The position numbers and the translations under genes were made by a program. From contig JAKTNV010000041.1 of assembly GCA_022747635.1 (NCBI GenBank), positions 601,001 to 665,000 on the forward strand: DNA of 64,000 nt, written 5' to 3'. Of the stretch, positions 52,971 to 63,400 are shown in pieces. The notes beneath the pieces are model-generated. The model was not told the origin of the DNA. It ran no database searches and saw only the letters and a program-made list of their open reading frames with translations. Every line of letters begins with the position of its first letter. Within the stretch, counting starts at the first letter, position 1. This DNA comes from Hetaerina americana (taxonomy: Eukaryota > Arthropoda > Insecta > Odonata > Calopterygidae).

Positions 52971-54238
52971 AGGTAATCTACCGGTTAAGGTACGTTTTTT
53001 GGAAGGACAAAACTACCAAACAAATATTTTATTACTCCTAACAAAACACAAAATCCATCATCCTACTCTATATCAGGTCCCTCTTCATCTCTGAGTACTT
53101 TCTTCCTCCCTTCATCCCGTCCAACATCCCTATCCTGTTCCTTCCCTTTCCTCGTTTGCCCAACGTTCTCCCCTCAATTACCGTCTTCAACATCCCACTG
53201 CCGGTCAATACCCCCTTCATCCACTTTTCCTGCCTCCATAGGATTGCTCCCAACAAACCCCTCTCTTCGCCCACCATACCAAATACTTCCTCATTTCTTT
53301 TCTTCTCTGTCCATTTCACCTTCTCCATTCTTCTCCACACCCACATTTCAAAAGCCTCCAATCTACGTCTATCCTCCTGCTTCAATGACCACGTTTCCGC
53401 GCCCTACATAGCTACGCTCCGTATCAAAGTTTTTACGAGTCTTTTCTTAACATCCTTACTCAAAGTCCCCGTCATCAACTCCCTCCTCCTTGTGAAAGCC
53501 TCTTTGCCTAGCGCAATTCTTCTCCTTACGTCCCTACTACTTCGACCGTGTTGGTCCAAAACACTTCCAAGATACGTAAACTGTTCTACCTGCTCTAGTT
53601 TTTGCCCTCCTATTTTAATGTTTAGCTTAGCCTTTTTCTTTCTAGAAAATTGTATAACCTTTGTTTTATTAATATTGATTCTCATCCCATACCTGTCGCA
53701 CTGAATTTCCTATTCACTAAGCAATGCTTGAAGCCCCTTGGCTGACTGACAAACTAAAGCTTGGTCATCAGCAAACCTAACTGATTTTACGAATTCCCCG
53801 CCCACTTTCATTCCTACCTCCAGTTCTTCCCATGCCTTTTTAATCATTTCCTCTACATACCGGTTGAACAGCAATGGTGACAATTGGCAACCCTGCCTTA
53901 CACCTCTTCCTAACACTGCCCATCCAGAATCCCTGTTCCCCACTCGCACCTGAGCAGTCTGAGACATGTACAGGTTGCGGATTAGCCTCTTTTCCCTCCA
54001 ATCTATTCCTATTTTCTGCAATATACTCATTAGTTTTTCCCAATTCACTCTATCAAACGCTTCTTCGAAATCTACAAAACAGGCAAATACCTCCTGGTTG
54101 TGTTCTATATTCCTCTCGATTAATAATCTCATTACTGCAATGGAATCACGCGTACCTCTGCCCTTCCTAAACCCAAACCCATCATCCCCTAAGTAATCAT
54201 TTGCCCTACTCTCTATCCTTTTCTTTATAATCCTAACA

Positions 54239-54240
<2 letters not shown>
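52966..54240 (-). mobile_element. RTE-like retrotransposon, 5'-truncated (copy 10)
   Basis: Minus-strand copy from mid-RT (VVRIIKKRIESRANDYLGDD) to the family 3' end, with few lesions; the 3' UTR shares TTTTGTCCTTCCAAAAAACG with copy 1. Both ends abut (TA)n. It faces plus-strand copy 11 head to head across the tract at 54243-54303. Confidence 0.93.
53068..54240 (-). pseudogene. RTE reverse transcriptase, two stops only
   Basis: Best-preserved RTE catalytic region here. In order: GFGFRKGRGTRDSIAVMRLL, CFVDFEEAFDRVNWEKLMSI, RQGCQLSPLLFNRYVEEM, SVRFADDQALVC (catalytic box intact), then TAG after LLSE (near 53711), YLGSVLDQHGRSSRDVRRRI, TAG after RSVAM (near 53403), then KQEDRRRLEAFEMWVWRRME through to the natural stop after MKRDLI near 53070. 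It lacks the endonuclease and N-terminal RT because of 5' truncation, so it could not have been autonomous even without the stops. Confidence 0.92.

Positions 54241-54242
<2 letters not shown>

Positions 54243-54303
<61 letters not shown>
54243..54303. repeat. (TA)n microsatellite between opposed RTE copies
   Basis: TA tract at the head-to-head junction of copies 10 and 11. Confidence 0.93.
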
Positions 54304-54307
<4 letters not shown>

Positions 54308-54309
54308 TT

Positions 54310-54804
54310 CTGATTCGTAGTATTCATGAGGAAGGAATCTGGCCGGAAGACTTTGTGAGATCAGTTTTAGTTCCTATTCCGAAAAGGTAAAGGCTACATC
54401 ATGTGAGGACTACAGGACGATAAGTTTGATATCCCCCGCAGACAAGGTTGTTCTCATGGAATGGACAGAGAAGAAAACAAATGAGGAAATACTTGGTGTG
54501 GCGGGCGAAGAGAGGGGTTTTTTGGGAGAAATCTTATGGAAGCAGGAAAAGTGGATGAAGGGGCTATTGACCGGCAGCGGGATGTTGAAGACTGTAATTG
54601 AGGGGAGAATGTTAGGAAAACGAGGAAAGTGAAGGAACAGGATATGGATGTTGGACGGGATGAAGGGATGCAGAAAGTACTCAGAGATGAAGAGGGACCT
54701 GAAGTAGGGGGGGATGTTGTGTTTTGCTGGGGGTCATAAATTGTTGAATTAGTAATTTTGTCCATCCAAAAACCTACCTTAACCGGTAGATTATCTAATA
54801 ATAA
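54310..54804 (+). mobile_element. RTE copy with core deletion (copy 11)
   Basis: Starts CTGATTCGTAGTATTCATGA in the RT N-terminus (GIWPEDFVRSVLVPIPK), then near 54457 jumps to the C-terminal part (MEWTEKKTNEEILGVAGEER, LTGSGMLKTVIEGRMLGKRG), deleting the catalytic core. The 3' UTR is of the GCTGGGGGTCATAAAT type, related to copies 3 and 4. Confidence 0.9.
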
Positions 54805-55059
54805 TATATATATTTCATATAATATATGTACACACGCACATATACACACACAAACAATTTAAAAGGAGTAAATTGGTATCCATCTATCAATTCAGGCACT
54901 CAAGCACCAAAACAGCAAATGCCAGTGGACATCGTCTGCAGGAAGAACGTACAAGGTCACTGCCGCTGACATGGACTACTTTCCCGTCTGATCATTGCAT
55001 TCGGAGGACACATAGCTTCTCGCGCAGTCTCAAGTAGACCACCACCTCCATGAAGCACG
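54805..55059. other. Unassigned sequence
   Basis: Short CA/TA repeats near 54828-54855; otherwise nothing recognised. Confidence 0.3.
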
Positions 55060-56110
55060 AAGGTAGGTGGGTGTTCAAGTGAACAAGAGTGCGGCGTTCT
55101 GTTTGCTTGGACGCCCGCCCACTCCCATGGGTTCCAAGTCCGTCTCACCCCTTCCCTCCCGAAGCGACCGGGTTTTCCCCGCGGCTGGGGACAGCGCAGC
55201 ACTCGAGCGATTCCCCGCGAGTCTTCGCAGGGGCGGCCGGACTTCTGTCAAGGTTGATATCCGTTCGCGGGAGGGAATGTTCGGAAGGCGGCCAGTCAGG
55301 TGAGCTGAGCAGGCGGAGGACGACACGCAAGTCAGACCAGCGCGCACAGACGCGCATCGGTGCGGCATTTTTGGTGGGAATGCTTCGGCTGTTTGCACGG
55401 AGAAGCCGGAATCGACGTCAGCAGAAGGGCGGAGGCAAACATTAGGGCAAGCCTAAAACCAACTTATAATGGATGTTCCGTGTGCCATTGAGCGTCGAGG
55501 CACGTGCACCACAGTTAATTGCCCCCAGCGATCGAGTCGGCAACCGCAAAGCCATGAGAGCGGTGGTTTGCAATTATTGGAAAACAATCACACAGCGATT
55601 GCATTCATTTCTCGTTTTTGAAATCAGAATGGGGAGGGGAGAAATGTAAACAGGGGTGTTGGGTCGCACGAGGGAGAGGGGGGGTTTCGAACGGGGGCAC
55701 CCATCCTCCGCCCCGGGTTTCGAATGATCTGCAGTGACTGGGAGCGCGCCCAAGGGAGGGACGAGTGCAGACGGGGGCAATTCAGGGAATCCCTCGGGGG
55801 GGCACAAAGCAAGGACGACCTCCCTCCCCCCCGGGAGTGAGGGGCACTCACCTGTGGACGTCTCGCGGGTCAGCGTGCGGCAGGGCTGAGGGATGTCGCG
55901 GTGTGTCCAGTTTGCGAGCGGCGGACTGACTGAGAGGTGAGCAGCGAGGAAGGGCGAGGGCCTGCGGCCGGCCGCCTCCCCTCCATGCGGCCCTCCTCCG
56001 GGCACCACGTGGGGCGGGAGGGGAGGTGGTTCGCTCCTCCCACTGACGCCCGCCCGACACTCGGATGATCCACGGACGCCTCCGAGGAAACGACGCGTCT
56101 ACCTTCCGAG
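55060..56110. promoter_or_regulatory. Large CpG-rich island with splice-donor-like sites
   Basis: About 1 kb of strongly GC- and CpG-rich DNA. On the minus strand CAG/GTGAGT occurs at 55851/55852, a perfect match to the 5' splice-site consensus, at the end of a 70-codon open frame (56060-55848). On the plus strand TCAG/GTGAGC occurs at about 55298/55299 at the end of a 79-codon frame. Either could be the end of a first exon. No protein domain, TATA box or acceptor partner could be established, and GC-rich DNA yields such matches by chance. Confidence 0.28.
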
Positions 56111-57129
56111 AAACGAAAGAAGACCTTTATTTAAAGCGAGCAAAGAGTTTCTTTTTTAATGAGGGGCGGCGAGTATCTCTCAAATACTAAAAAATGTTTA
56201 TCATCATGGATTTCCCCTCTCGCCCTTAGAAATTTCCTAAGCGACGGCTCATTTCTCGTGTCTCTGTACTTGTGAGCCATGGAGTTTGCTGGACGCTGAC
56301 TGGGTTTATTTCAACACATATTCATGAGTAATAATTTCTCCGTCTTGGCTAAACGATCACTTTTTAGCGTACTCCCGCTGAGTCAACCCGTCGTGCGATA
56401 CGTTGGCAGAGTGGATTTCGTGAAGCTTTCTATCGCACGAATCGAATGATCGCAGGTAGTAGCTAGGCGGGGTGGATTCTAAGCGCGGCAAGTTTGGAAA
56501 ATAGTTCAGCCTCTTAATGTTTCGATGGAATCCGTCCGAAAACTGACGGCAGGAGTTACCCCAAAGATTCTTCCTTCCCTCAGCGGCCGAAGCACGAGAA
56601 GTTCCTAGAAGCATGAAACTAAGCGTGGGAAGCGACGAGACAGTTCAGCATACTGACTGATGGCGATGAGGCTTACTTCCATTGGAGACATTTTGGGAGT
56701 TAAGAGAACGGTGCAAATGAAGCAGTCTTCCCTCAAAATTATGCCAAAGGAGGGAAGGCTTTTCCGCCACTGGTTTAAATTCTAATATATTCCTCCATTG
56801 ACCTGCAGAAAGAAATCGGATCTTGATTTTATTCTGGAGGAACTTCAGGACGCATGCGCGATGAAACTGGACTGAAACGGACTGTAAGTAAGCAGTAGGC
56901 TGGTTGTTGAAAATCGGCTCCAGTGATACTGGTCCTGATGTTCAATGTAAACCATAGATAAACCAAATATGTACAGAATGCAGGTAACCATATCTATTTC
57001 TTTGTTGCACAAAAAACAAAGGAGACCTTCATTCCTTACGATACATCTCACACCACTAACATTGATGGAAATTAATTTATACTACGGTAGATTGTATGTA
57101 TTCCTAAAATATTTTATAAGTTCTCAGAT
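56111..57129. other. Unassigned sequence
   Basis: An 85-codon minus-strand frame at 56357-56614 was not recognised. No repeats identified. Confidence 0.35.
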
Positions 57130-57200
57130 TCATAATCTACATGGTGCCCCGCCACCCACCGCCAGGGCGTTCGGGAATCGCCCACGGGGGGCCCCGTTGC
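57130..57200 (-). mobile_element. Possible CR1/L2 LINE 3' terminal hairpin
   Basis: ATCTACATGGTGCCCCGCCACCCACCGCCAGGGCG-like sequence resembles the inverted 3' end of the LINE at 60427 (ATCTACATAATACCCCGCAA and GCCACCGCAAGGGCG). Only the terminal hairpin region matches. Confidence 0.35.
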
Positions 57201-57365
57201 ATTTTTAAAATCTTCTCTACTCCGTGTAATGTTTTCCTCTCCGTTGTATTTATATATCAAATTTAATATGCATCTTAATTTGCAAAAATAGCACTTCAAC
57301 CTTATCATCGGATTTCGCACGTTGATATAACAATTTGACAATCACATACACCCAAGCAATAAGTG

Positions 57366-57450
57366 GAAGAAAAACCACCTAGGTGGGAATCGAACCCACG
57401 ACCTCTGGGTTGGCAGACGAGGACGTTTCCTCGCCGCCACCGGGGCCAGC
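57366..57450 (-). mobile_element. tRNA-like SINE family C, copy 2
   Basis: Minus strand GGCCCCGGTGGCGGCGAGGA, GTCCTCGTCTGCCAACCCAG, GGTTCGATTCCCACCTAGGT, GGTTTTTCTTCC. The B-box is canonical and the T arm pairs; the A-box half is poor. Same family as 28811-28900. Confidence 0.65.
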
Positions 57451-57861
57451 ATTAACATGATACAAGATACAAACGAAAGGGATTTTAAATACTTTTTCGC
57501 TATATTTTTCATTTTCAAAATTAAAAATATTAGACCAATCATAAAATACTTAGAAACCATACTCAAAGATGTCGTGAAATATCTCGCACAATTATACACA
57601 CATGCTTTACAGATTCGAATGAAAAGGGTTGGCTGCAATCGAGGGTGCAATTATTCGTCAACAAAGGGCTTTCGGTAAGGTTTTTTTCACGTCATTGCAA
57701 AGTGGAGTGAATTTTTCTGCGCCTGTTAACAGCAGATGTCTTACACAGTAGATATAATTCTCCACCATGTATTTTCTACTCATGGCTGACAGTTATATTT
57801 CTAGACATTTACATAGCTAAATGCATGACGACATTGATGCTAATGAAGACAATCCCCATCC

Positions 57862-57865
<4 letters not shown>
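57451..57865. other. Unassigned AT-rich sequence
   Basis: Nothing recognised. Confidence 0.3.

Positions 57866-57920
<55 letters not shown>
57866..57920. repeat. (TA)n microsatellite
   Basis: Pure TA tract upstream of a SINE A tail fragment. Confidence 0.93.
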
Positions 57921-57925
<5 letters not shown>

Positions 57926-57933
57926 ATTAACTC

Positions 57934-58024
57934 AGTAGTAATCAACCCGAAGGTCGGTTTGGTAGGTGAAGGTAGAGTTCACCCTGTACTAAGCCCAATA
58001 AGGCATGTGAAATTCACGCATGAC
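57934..58024 (-). mobile_element. SINE family A, 3' tail fragment
   Basis: GTAGTAATCAACCCGAAGGT, then AGTTCACCCTGTACTAAGCC and GTGAAATTCACGCAT, matching the 3' part of the copy at 52501-52754 in the same orientation. Confidence 0.75.
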
Positions 58025-58314
58025 AACACAAACTCTAAAAAATGTGTAGCCCTTTTTTATGCATTTTTCCATGTCAAAGCCGATTTAACAAAATTTAATA
58101 TTTCCGCTCACTGTGGCCACTGTATGTAGAATGAATGGTTTGTTGTCGAGTGCAGGTAAAATTCTCCAGAGACATAGGTACTTTCAAATGTAGAATAATC
58201 TATTAAGGATTTTGTCGTCTTTAAATTCACGTGGAAACACCATTTACTGCCGGATGTCTTGGGAGATCAGAGTGCCAGCTGAGAGTACAAAATGCATTTG
58301 GTTTATATATACAG

Positions 58315-58315
<1 letters not shown>

Positions 58316-58350
<35 letters not shown>
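58316..58350. repeat. (TA)n microsatellite
   Basis: TA tract inside the right copy of the duplication block, shorter than its partner at 46520-46574. Confidence 0.88.
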
Positions 58351-58357
<7 letters not shown>

Positions 58358-58430
58358 AATATTAAATATAATATATATGAATATGTAATATACATGAATA
58401 TATAATATATATATTATATACATATTTTAG

Positions 58431-58507
58431 TGTTTTGTTAGGAGTAATAAAATATTTGTTTGGTAGTTGTGTCCATCCAAAAACCTACCTTAACCGGTAG
58501 ATTACCC
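58431..58507 (+). mobile_element. RTE 3' end, plus strand (copy 12)
   Basis: TGTTTTGTTAGGAGTAATAA to ACCGGTAGATTACCC. It is the inverted duplicate of copy 7 and preserves one end of the tail-to-tail pair. Confidence 0.88.
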
Positions 58508-58550
58508 TAAAAAAAATATATATACATATATATACATACATATAATGGTT

Positions 58551-58731
58551 TATGGCTGCGTAGATTTTCGCGGCGGTGGCTTGAAGAATTCTGCATGTCC
58601 GGGTTTTCACCGCGTTGTTGTTTGAAGCCGACAACAGTTCATCTTCGACCTGAAGACGCCGGATGAAACTTCGGCGAAACTGTTGTCGGCTTCAAACAAC
58701 AACGCGGTGAAAACCCGGACATGCAGAATTC
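58551..58731. mobile_element. Foldback insertion with 14-bp target duplication
   Basis: Absent from the matching position of the left duplication copy (46335-46350). Flanked by TACATATAATGGTT at 58537-58550 and 58732-58745. Inside are two 53-base perfect inverted arms (58585-58637 and 58680-58732), a 42-base centre containing CTGAAGACGCCGG and CTTCGGCGAAAC, and a 34-base left extension (58551-58584) with no partner. It encodes nothing. A 14-bp duplication is longer than most DNA transposons make and fits LINE-type insertion better. Confidence 0.85.
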
Positions 58732-58746
58732 TACATATAATGGTTA

Positions 58747-60345
58747 CCTACCGGTTAAGGTAGGTTTTTCGATAGACATAGCTACTAAATAAATATTTTG
58801 TAACTCCTAACAAAACACAAAATCCAGCATACTACTCTGCATCAGGTACCTTTTCATCTCTGACTACTTTCTTTCTCCCTTCATCCCGTCCAACATAAAC
58901 TAATCATTTCCTCTACATACAGGTTGAACAGTAACGGTGATAATAGCCAACCCTGCGTTACAACTCTTCCTAACACTGCCCATCCGGACTCTCCGTTCCC
59001 CACTCGCACCTGAGCAGCCTGAGACATGTACAGGTTGCGGATTAGCCTCTTTTCCCTCCAATCTATTCCTATTTTCTGCAATATACTCATTAGTTAAATC
59101 CATTTAATGATTCTACATTCCATTTTCTTACTCGCCGCCCCCGCCTTATCTTTTTGAAACGGACTCTACATTTCATAACAACTAAATTGTGGTCAGAGTC
59201 CGCATCCGCTCCTAGGAAGCTGTGCGAATTTATCACATTGTTCCTAAACCTGAGTGTAACCAGGATATAATCTAGCTGATACCTTTCTGAGTCACCTGGC
59301 ATTTTCCATGTACACCTGCGTCTTTTGTGGTGTCTAAACCAAGTGTTGGTGATGACTAACCCCTGTCTCGTGCAGAACTAAACTGCTTTCTCCCCGCGGT
59401 CATTCCTCGTGCCTAAACCGTAGTCCCCCACGACATCACCATCTCTTCCTTTTCCCACCATCGCATTCCAAACCCCATTACAATCAAAGGTTTCCCTGCA
59501 AGAACACACGCAATCATGTCCTATAATTGATCGTATATCCCATCGACCTCTTCCTACATCTGGTTGCTCAGTGGCATGTATACCGGAATAATAACCAAGT
59601 TCGTCGGTTCTGCTTTTATCTCTACAAGTAGTATTCTATCCGTTACCTGCTCTATGTTGACTACGCTTATTCCTACCTCTTTATTTAATACTAAGGCAAC
59701 CCCTCGTTGGTTCTAGTCCCCGCCGCTGTATATTATTCTATGCTGATCACCCAAGTAATCCCTGCTATCCTTCTATCTCACCTCGTATGCACCTAAAATA
59801 TCTATTTTTCCCCTTTCCATCTATCGCTCAATATTATCCGATTTCCCTGTCCTCACCATTGCCCTAACATTCCACGTTCCTATCCTAACTAATTTGATCT
59901 TCTCCTGCGTCTTCTGTTCTGCCGCTTACCGTTTTCCTGGAAAGGGTTTCGGGGTATGATGACCGCGGAAGCATCGCCTCCCCGGCTGCCGCGCACGTCA
60001 CACGGCCAATTTTGCCGAGCCCCGTAGTTGCCAGGACTTATAATCTCTGTAGTGACCAGTATATTTATCTTTGGAATGATAATTGAGGTGGTTTCCCGTT
60101 TCCTTTCTCAATAGTGTTTTTAACGTGACATCATCACTTACTTGCCGCCCCACTGGGGTCAGACGCCATTGCAGCCGCCTCACTGAGGAATATACGCTGC
60201 GTGGACTACCTTTCGTCTGGCTCCTAACCCTCGACCCATGGGTGACCCTACCAGGAGCAATTATTATTTCTTCCGCCAGCACAGCTCTAGGGGTCATCGG
60301 AACGCGCAAGCCCTTCCACCATGTCAAGGTTGTAGTCCGGGGAGG
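58747..60345 (-). mobile_element. RTE deletion derivative with both termini (copy 13)
   Basis: Minus strand: 5' UTR (60345 down to about 59930), endonuclease (about 59930-59100), then a jump at 59093 to mid-RT (SILQKIGIDWREKRLIRNLY), a second jump near 58910 to the 3' end, and the 3' terminus near 58747. It thus keeps both ends but lacks most of the linker and RT, including FADD. The second jump is identical to that in copy 6. Confidence 0.88.
59090..59930 (-). pseudogene. RTE endonuclease, decayed
   Basis: Minus strand aligns to the endonuclease frame of copy 5: 5' start near 59920, E-containing block near 59790, GDWNA region near 59455, then MPGDSERYQLDYILVTLRFR, NNVINSHSFLGADADSDHNL and VVMKCRVRFKKIRRGRRVRK in one open frame (59302-59090). 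The distal SDHNL motif is intact here, unlike in copy 5. The N-terminal half has frameshifts. The frame ends at the deletion junction with mid-RT. Confidence 0.82.
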
Positions 60346-60426
60346 GATAAATACAGGTATATATCTATTTAAAATAAAACGCTCCTCGGAGACGCACATG
60401 TATATATATACATCTACATCTACATA
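60346..60426. other. Junction sequence between RTE 5' end and LINE tail
   Basis: Contains AAAACGCTCCTCGGAGACGC, which resembles GGAACGCTCTTCGGCGACGC near 13787, next to short TA repeats. Confidence 0.4.
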
Positions 60427-63400
60427 ATACCCCGCAAGCCACCGCAAGGGCGTGTGGCGGGGAGTGTTAGGTCACCAACCGTAAAAAGGAACAATACCAC
60501 ATGCAAAACAACAACATGGAAAATTACACACACAGCAGCGCACACACTCATGCAAAAATCCCTTCATCCAACACTCATGCAAACACATATGCCATAAATC
60601 AACAAACAACTGCACCCCAGGATGCAGCACGAAAGCCATCCAACAACACGGAAGCCAGGACACAACAAGCAAGAATGCGAAACTCCACCACCACATGAAC
60701 ATGCACCACAAAACACTCTACCCCCCGAGCAGACTCTAAAAGGCAGGAAATGCGACCCAACGGTGCAGGTAGCAAGAATTTCCCCCCGCGGAGAGGGACG
60801 AGGGATTGAGAGGGAGACTTAAAAACAGATGAACAGAACACGAATGAGGTCATTCGGAAAGAATGGTTTATTATAACAAAACACATAGAGTTGGTGGAAG
60901 AGCATGCATTTAAGTAGAACTAGTTATTTTTTAGACGCTGAGGGTGGCAAGTGGAATTTTTGCTATCTTTTGCTATCTATAACACTGCAGTTCTATCCCG
61001 TATTGTCCGTAGGAAGAAGGAGTCCTTGGGACGGCTAGTTCTGCATGCATGATCCAAGCGACCAATGTATGTAGGAGTGCGAATAATTTGCGAGACCTCG
61101 GTGCTGAAACATGCGGATCTGAATTTATTTACTAATTTCAATCTTGCATTAAATCGTCTCTCTTCTAATGATTCCCACCCCAACTCCATAAGCATGTCAG
61201 TGACGCTTTTCGTTTTATCGTGAAAGCGTTTTAGGACCCGCCTGCCAGGCCTTCTCAATTTCCCGAATGAGGCCTCTTTCACTCGGATCCCACACGCTGC
61301 ATGCATATTCTAAATGAGGCCTTACAAGAGCGTGGCAACAACGTTCCGGGACCTTGGAGTCTTTTTTGCCGACAATGCGTCTAATAAATCCCAATTTTTA
61401 TATGCTTGACCGCAGACTTTACGTATGTGAGTCCCCCGAGTTAAGCTTTTTGTGAATGTAACACCTAGGTATTTTACCGTATCAACTACTGCTAGGTCAA
61501 CTCCAGCTAATTTGTAAGCAAATCCCGTTGATCGTTTAAAGAAATTTACCCCCGACCATTTACTATAAATTAATGCCAATCCCTAGTTAGAACACCATTT
61601 AGTAATGCAATCTAAATCCTGCGCTAGAATAAAACGATCCTCATCCCCAGATATCTCCCGATAGATCACCGTGTCATCCGCGAACATCCTAATTTTACTT
61701 TTCACTTCGCGGTTCAAATCGTTAACAAAAATCCAGAAAAGCAACGGCCCGATTACGCTTCCCTGGGGTACCCCCGACGTGACTCGAATGCTGCCGGAAC
61801 TAGCGCCATCAAGGACTACCCTCTGTTCCCGCTCTGAAAGAAAATCTTCAACCCAATTTATTTCACCCTTGTTTATACCCGCCACCTTTAACTTATGAAT
61901 GAGTTTACCATGGGGAACCTTATCAAATGCCTTTTGAAAATCTAAAAAGATCGCATCCACTTGCCTACCTCTCTCACCCGACAAAAGTAAGTCATGTGTA
62001 AATAATCCTAATTGGCTTCCGCAGGAGCGGGTTTTCCTGAATCCGCGTTGATTGCCACTTAAAAAGTTAATGTTATCAAGGTATCTTATTATTGAACTGA
62101 CAATTAGGTGCTCTAAGATTTTGCAACAGATAGAAGTGAGAGATATAGGTCTGTAATTACTGGGGTCCTCACTGTCACCACTCACTTTTAAAAATAGGCG
62201 TCATTTGCGCGGTTTTCCAAATCTTAGGGACTTTGCACTCTGTGAGGGATTTGTTAAATATAAATTCAAGGTACGGGGCAATGTTTGAAGCTATATGTTT
62301 TATCATCTAGCTGGTATATTTTCGGGACCGGGGGATTTGTTAGGTTTAATCTCATTAAGCAATTTGAGATTCCTTGTTGGTCCGCTGTTATTTTTTCCGT
62401 GGGTTGAGTATGTGTTTTTCTGGAAGATATACGGTGGTAGCATCGTTCGTGAAAACGCTTTGGAAGAATGAATTTAGGATGCTAGCTTTACCCTCACTGT
62501 CTGTATGAATTACATTGCTACAATCCCTTAAGCAAGCCACTTGTTTGTTTACTCCCATTTACTTCCCTAACATATGACCAGAAAGCTTCGGGGTCAGTGT
62601 CCAAGTACTCGCAAAGTACTTTGCGTTTAAAGTCTAGTAAGGCGCTACGTAATTGTGTTTTGGTTTCAATTTTAGAGGATCTATACTTGTCCCATAATTG
62701 TTTATTCTCAGGGGATGATGTGTTCATGCCTGCCCTCTTTACCCTAGAGTGTAAATTATCTGCTTTCGAAGGGCTTTTCTAACGTCTTTATTGTACCACC
62801 TGGGGTCGTGATTGGCTTTGTGGTATTTTATAGGGATGAAATCTATGATGCCTTTTTGCATAATATTGACAAATTCTGTCCAAGTTTCTTCCACGTTGGC
62901 ATGACTTAAGGGGGTTTTGAACTCGGGCAGTGAAGAGTTTAATTGATTGGCAAAAGTTTTAAAGAGTGCCTTATGGTAATTACAAATTTTTCTTTTTGGT
63001 TTAACAATCTTTTTTATTTCTACGTCCAAGTGGATATTAACTGCTTTATGGGCAATCAAGCCCTTGTCAGTTGATACACTAATAATACGTTCAGGCGTGT
63101 TTGTTAGAAATAGGTCCAATATGTTCTTTCCACGGCTGGGCATGCGTACTGCTTGATGGAGGGAGTTTCTTTGAACCAATGTTATCAAGGAATTGCAATA
63201 TTCGCGATCGCGGGTCCCAGATTTAACGATATTATTGTCCCAATCTATACCAGGGAGGTTTAAGTCGCCACGAATTATGTTGATGCTGTTATTATATTTA
63301 CGTGTAAAATTGTAAATTCGATCGTTGAGGGCATGAAGTGTTTCCAAATCTGAGTCTGGAGGTCTGTAGAAAGAGCCAAAATTTATGTTGGGTTGATTTG

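Larger units (their letters stand above)
58175..59093. repeat. Inverted duplication block, right copy
   Basis: Reverse complement of 45987-46718 with few substitutions, interrupted by a 181-base foldback insertion (58551-58731). The RTE deletion junction and the opposed RTE 3' ends are shared. The edge at 59093 coincides with a jump in the RTE sequence. Confidence 0.92.

Noticed and set aside
55640..55720. Another tRNA-like B-box element
   Set aside because: Only a short GTTCGAAAC-like string in C-rich sequence; no A-box or body match.
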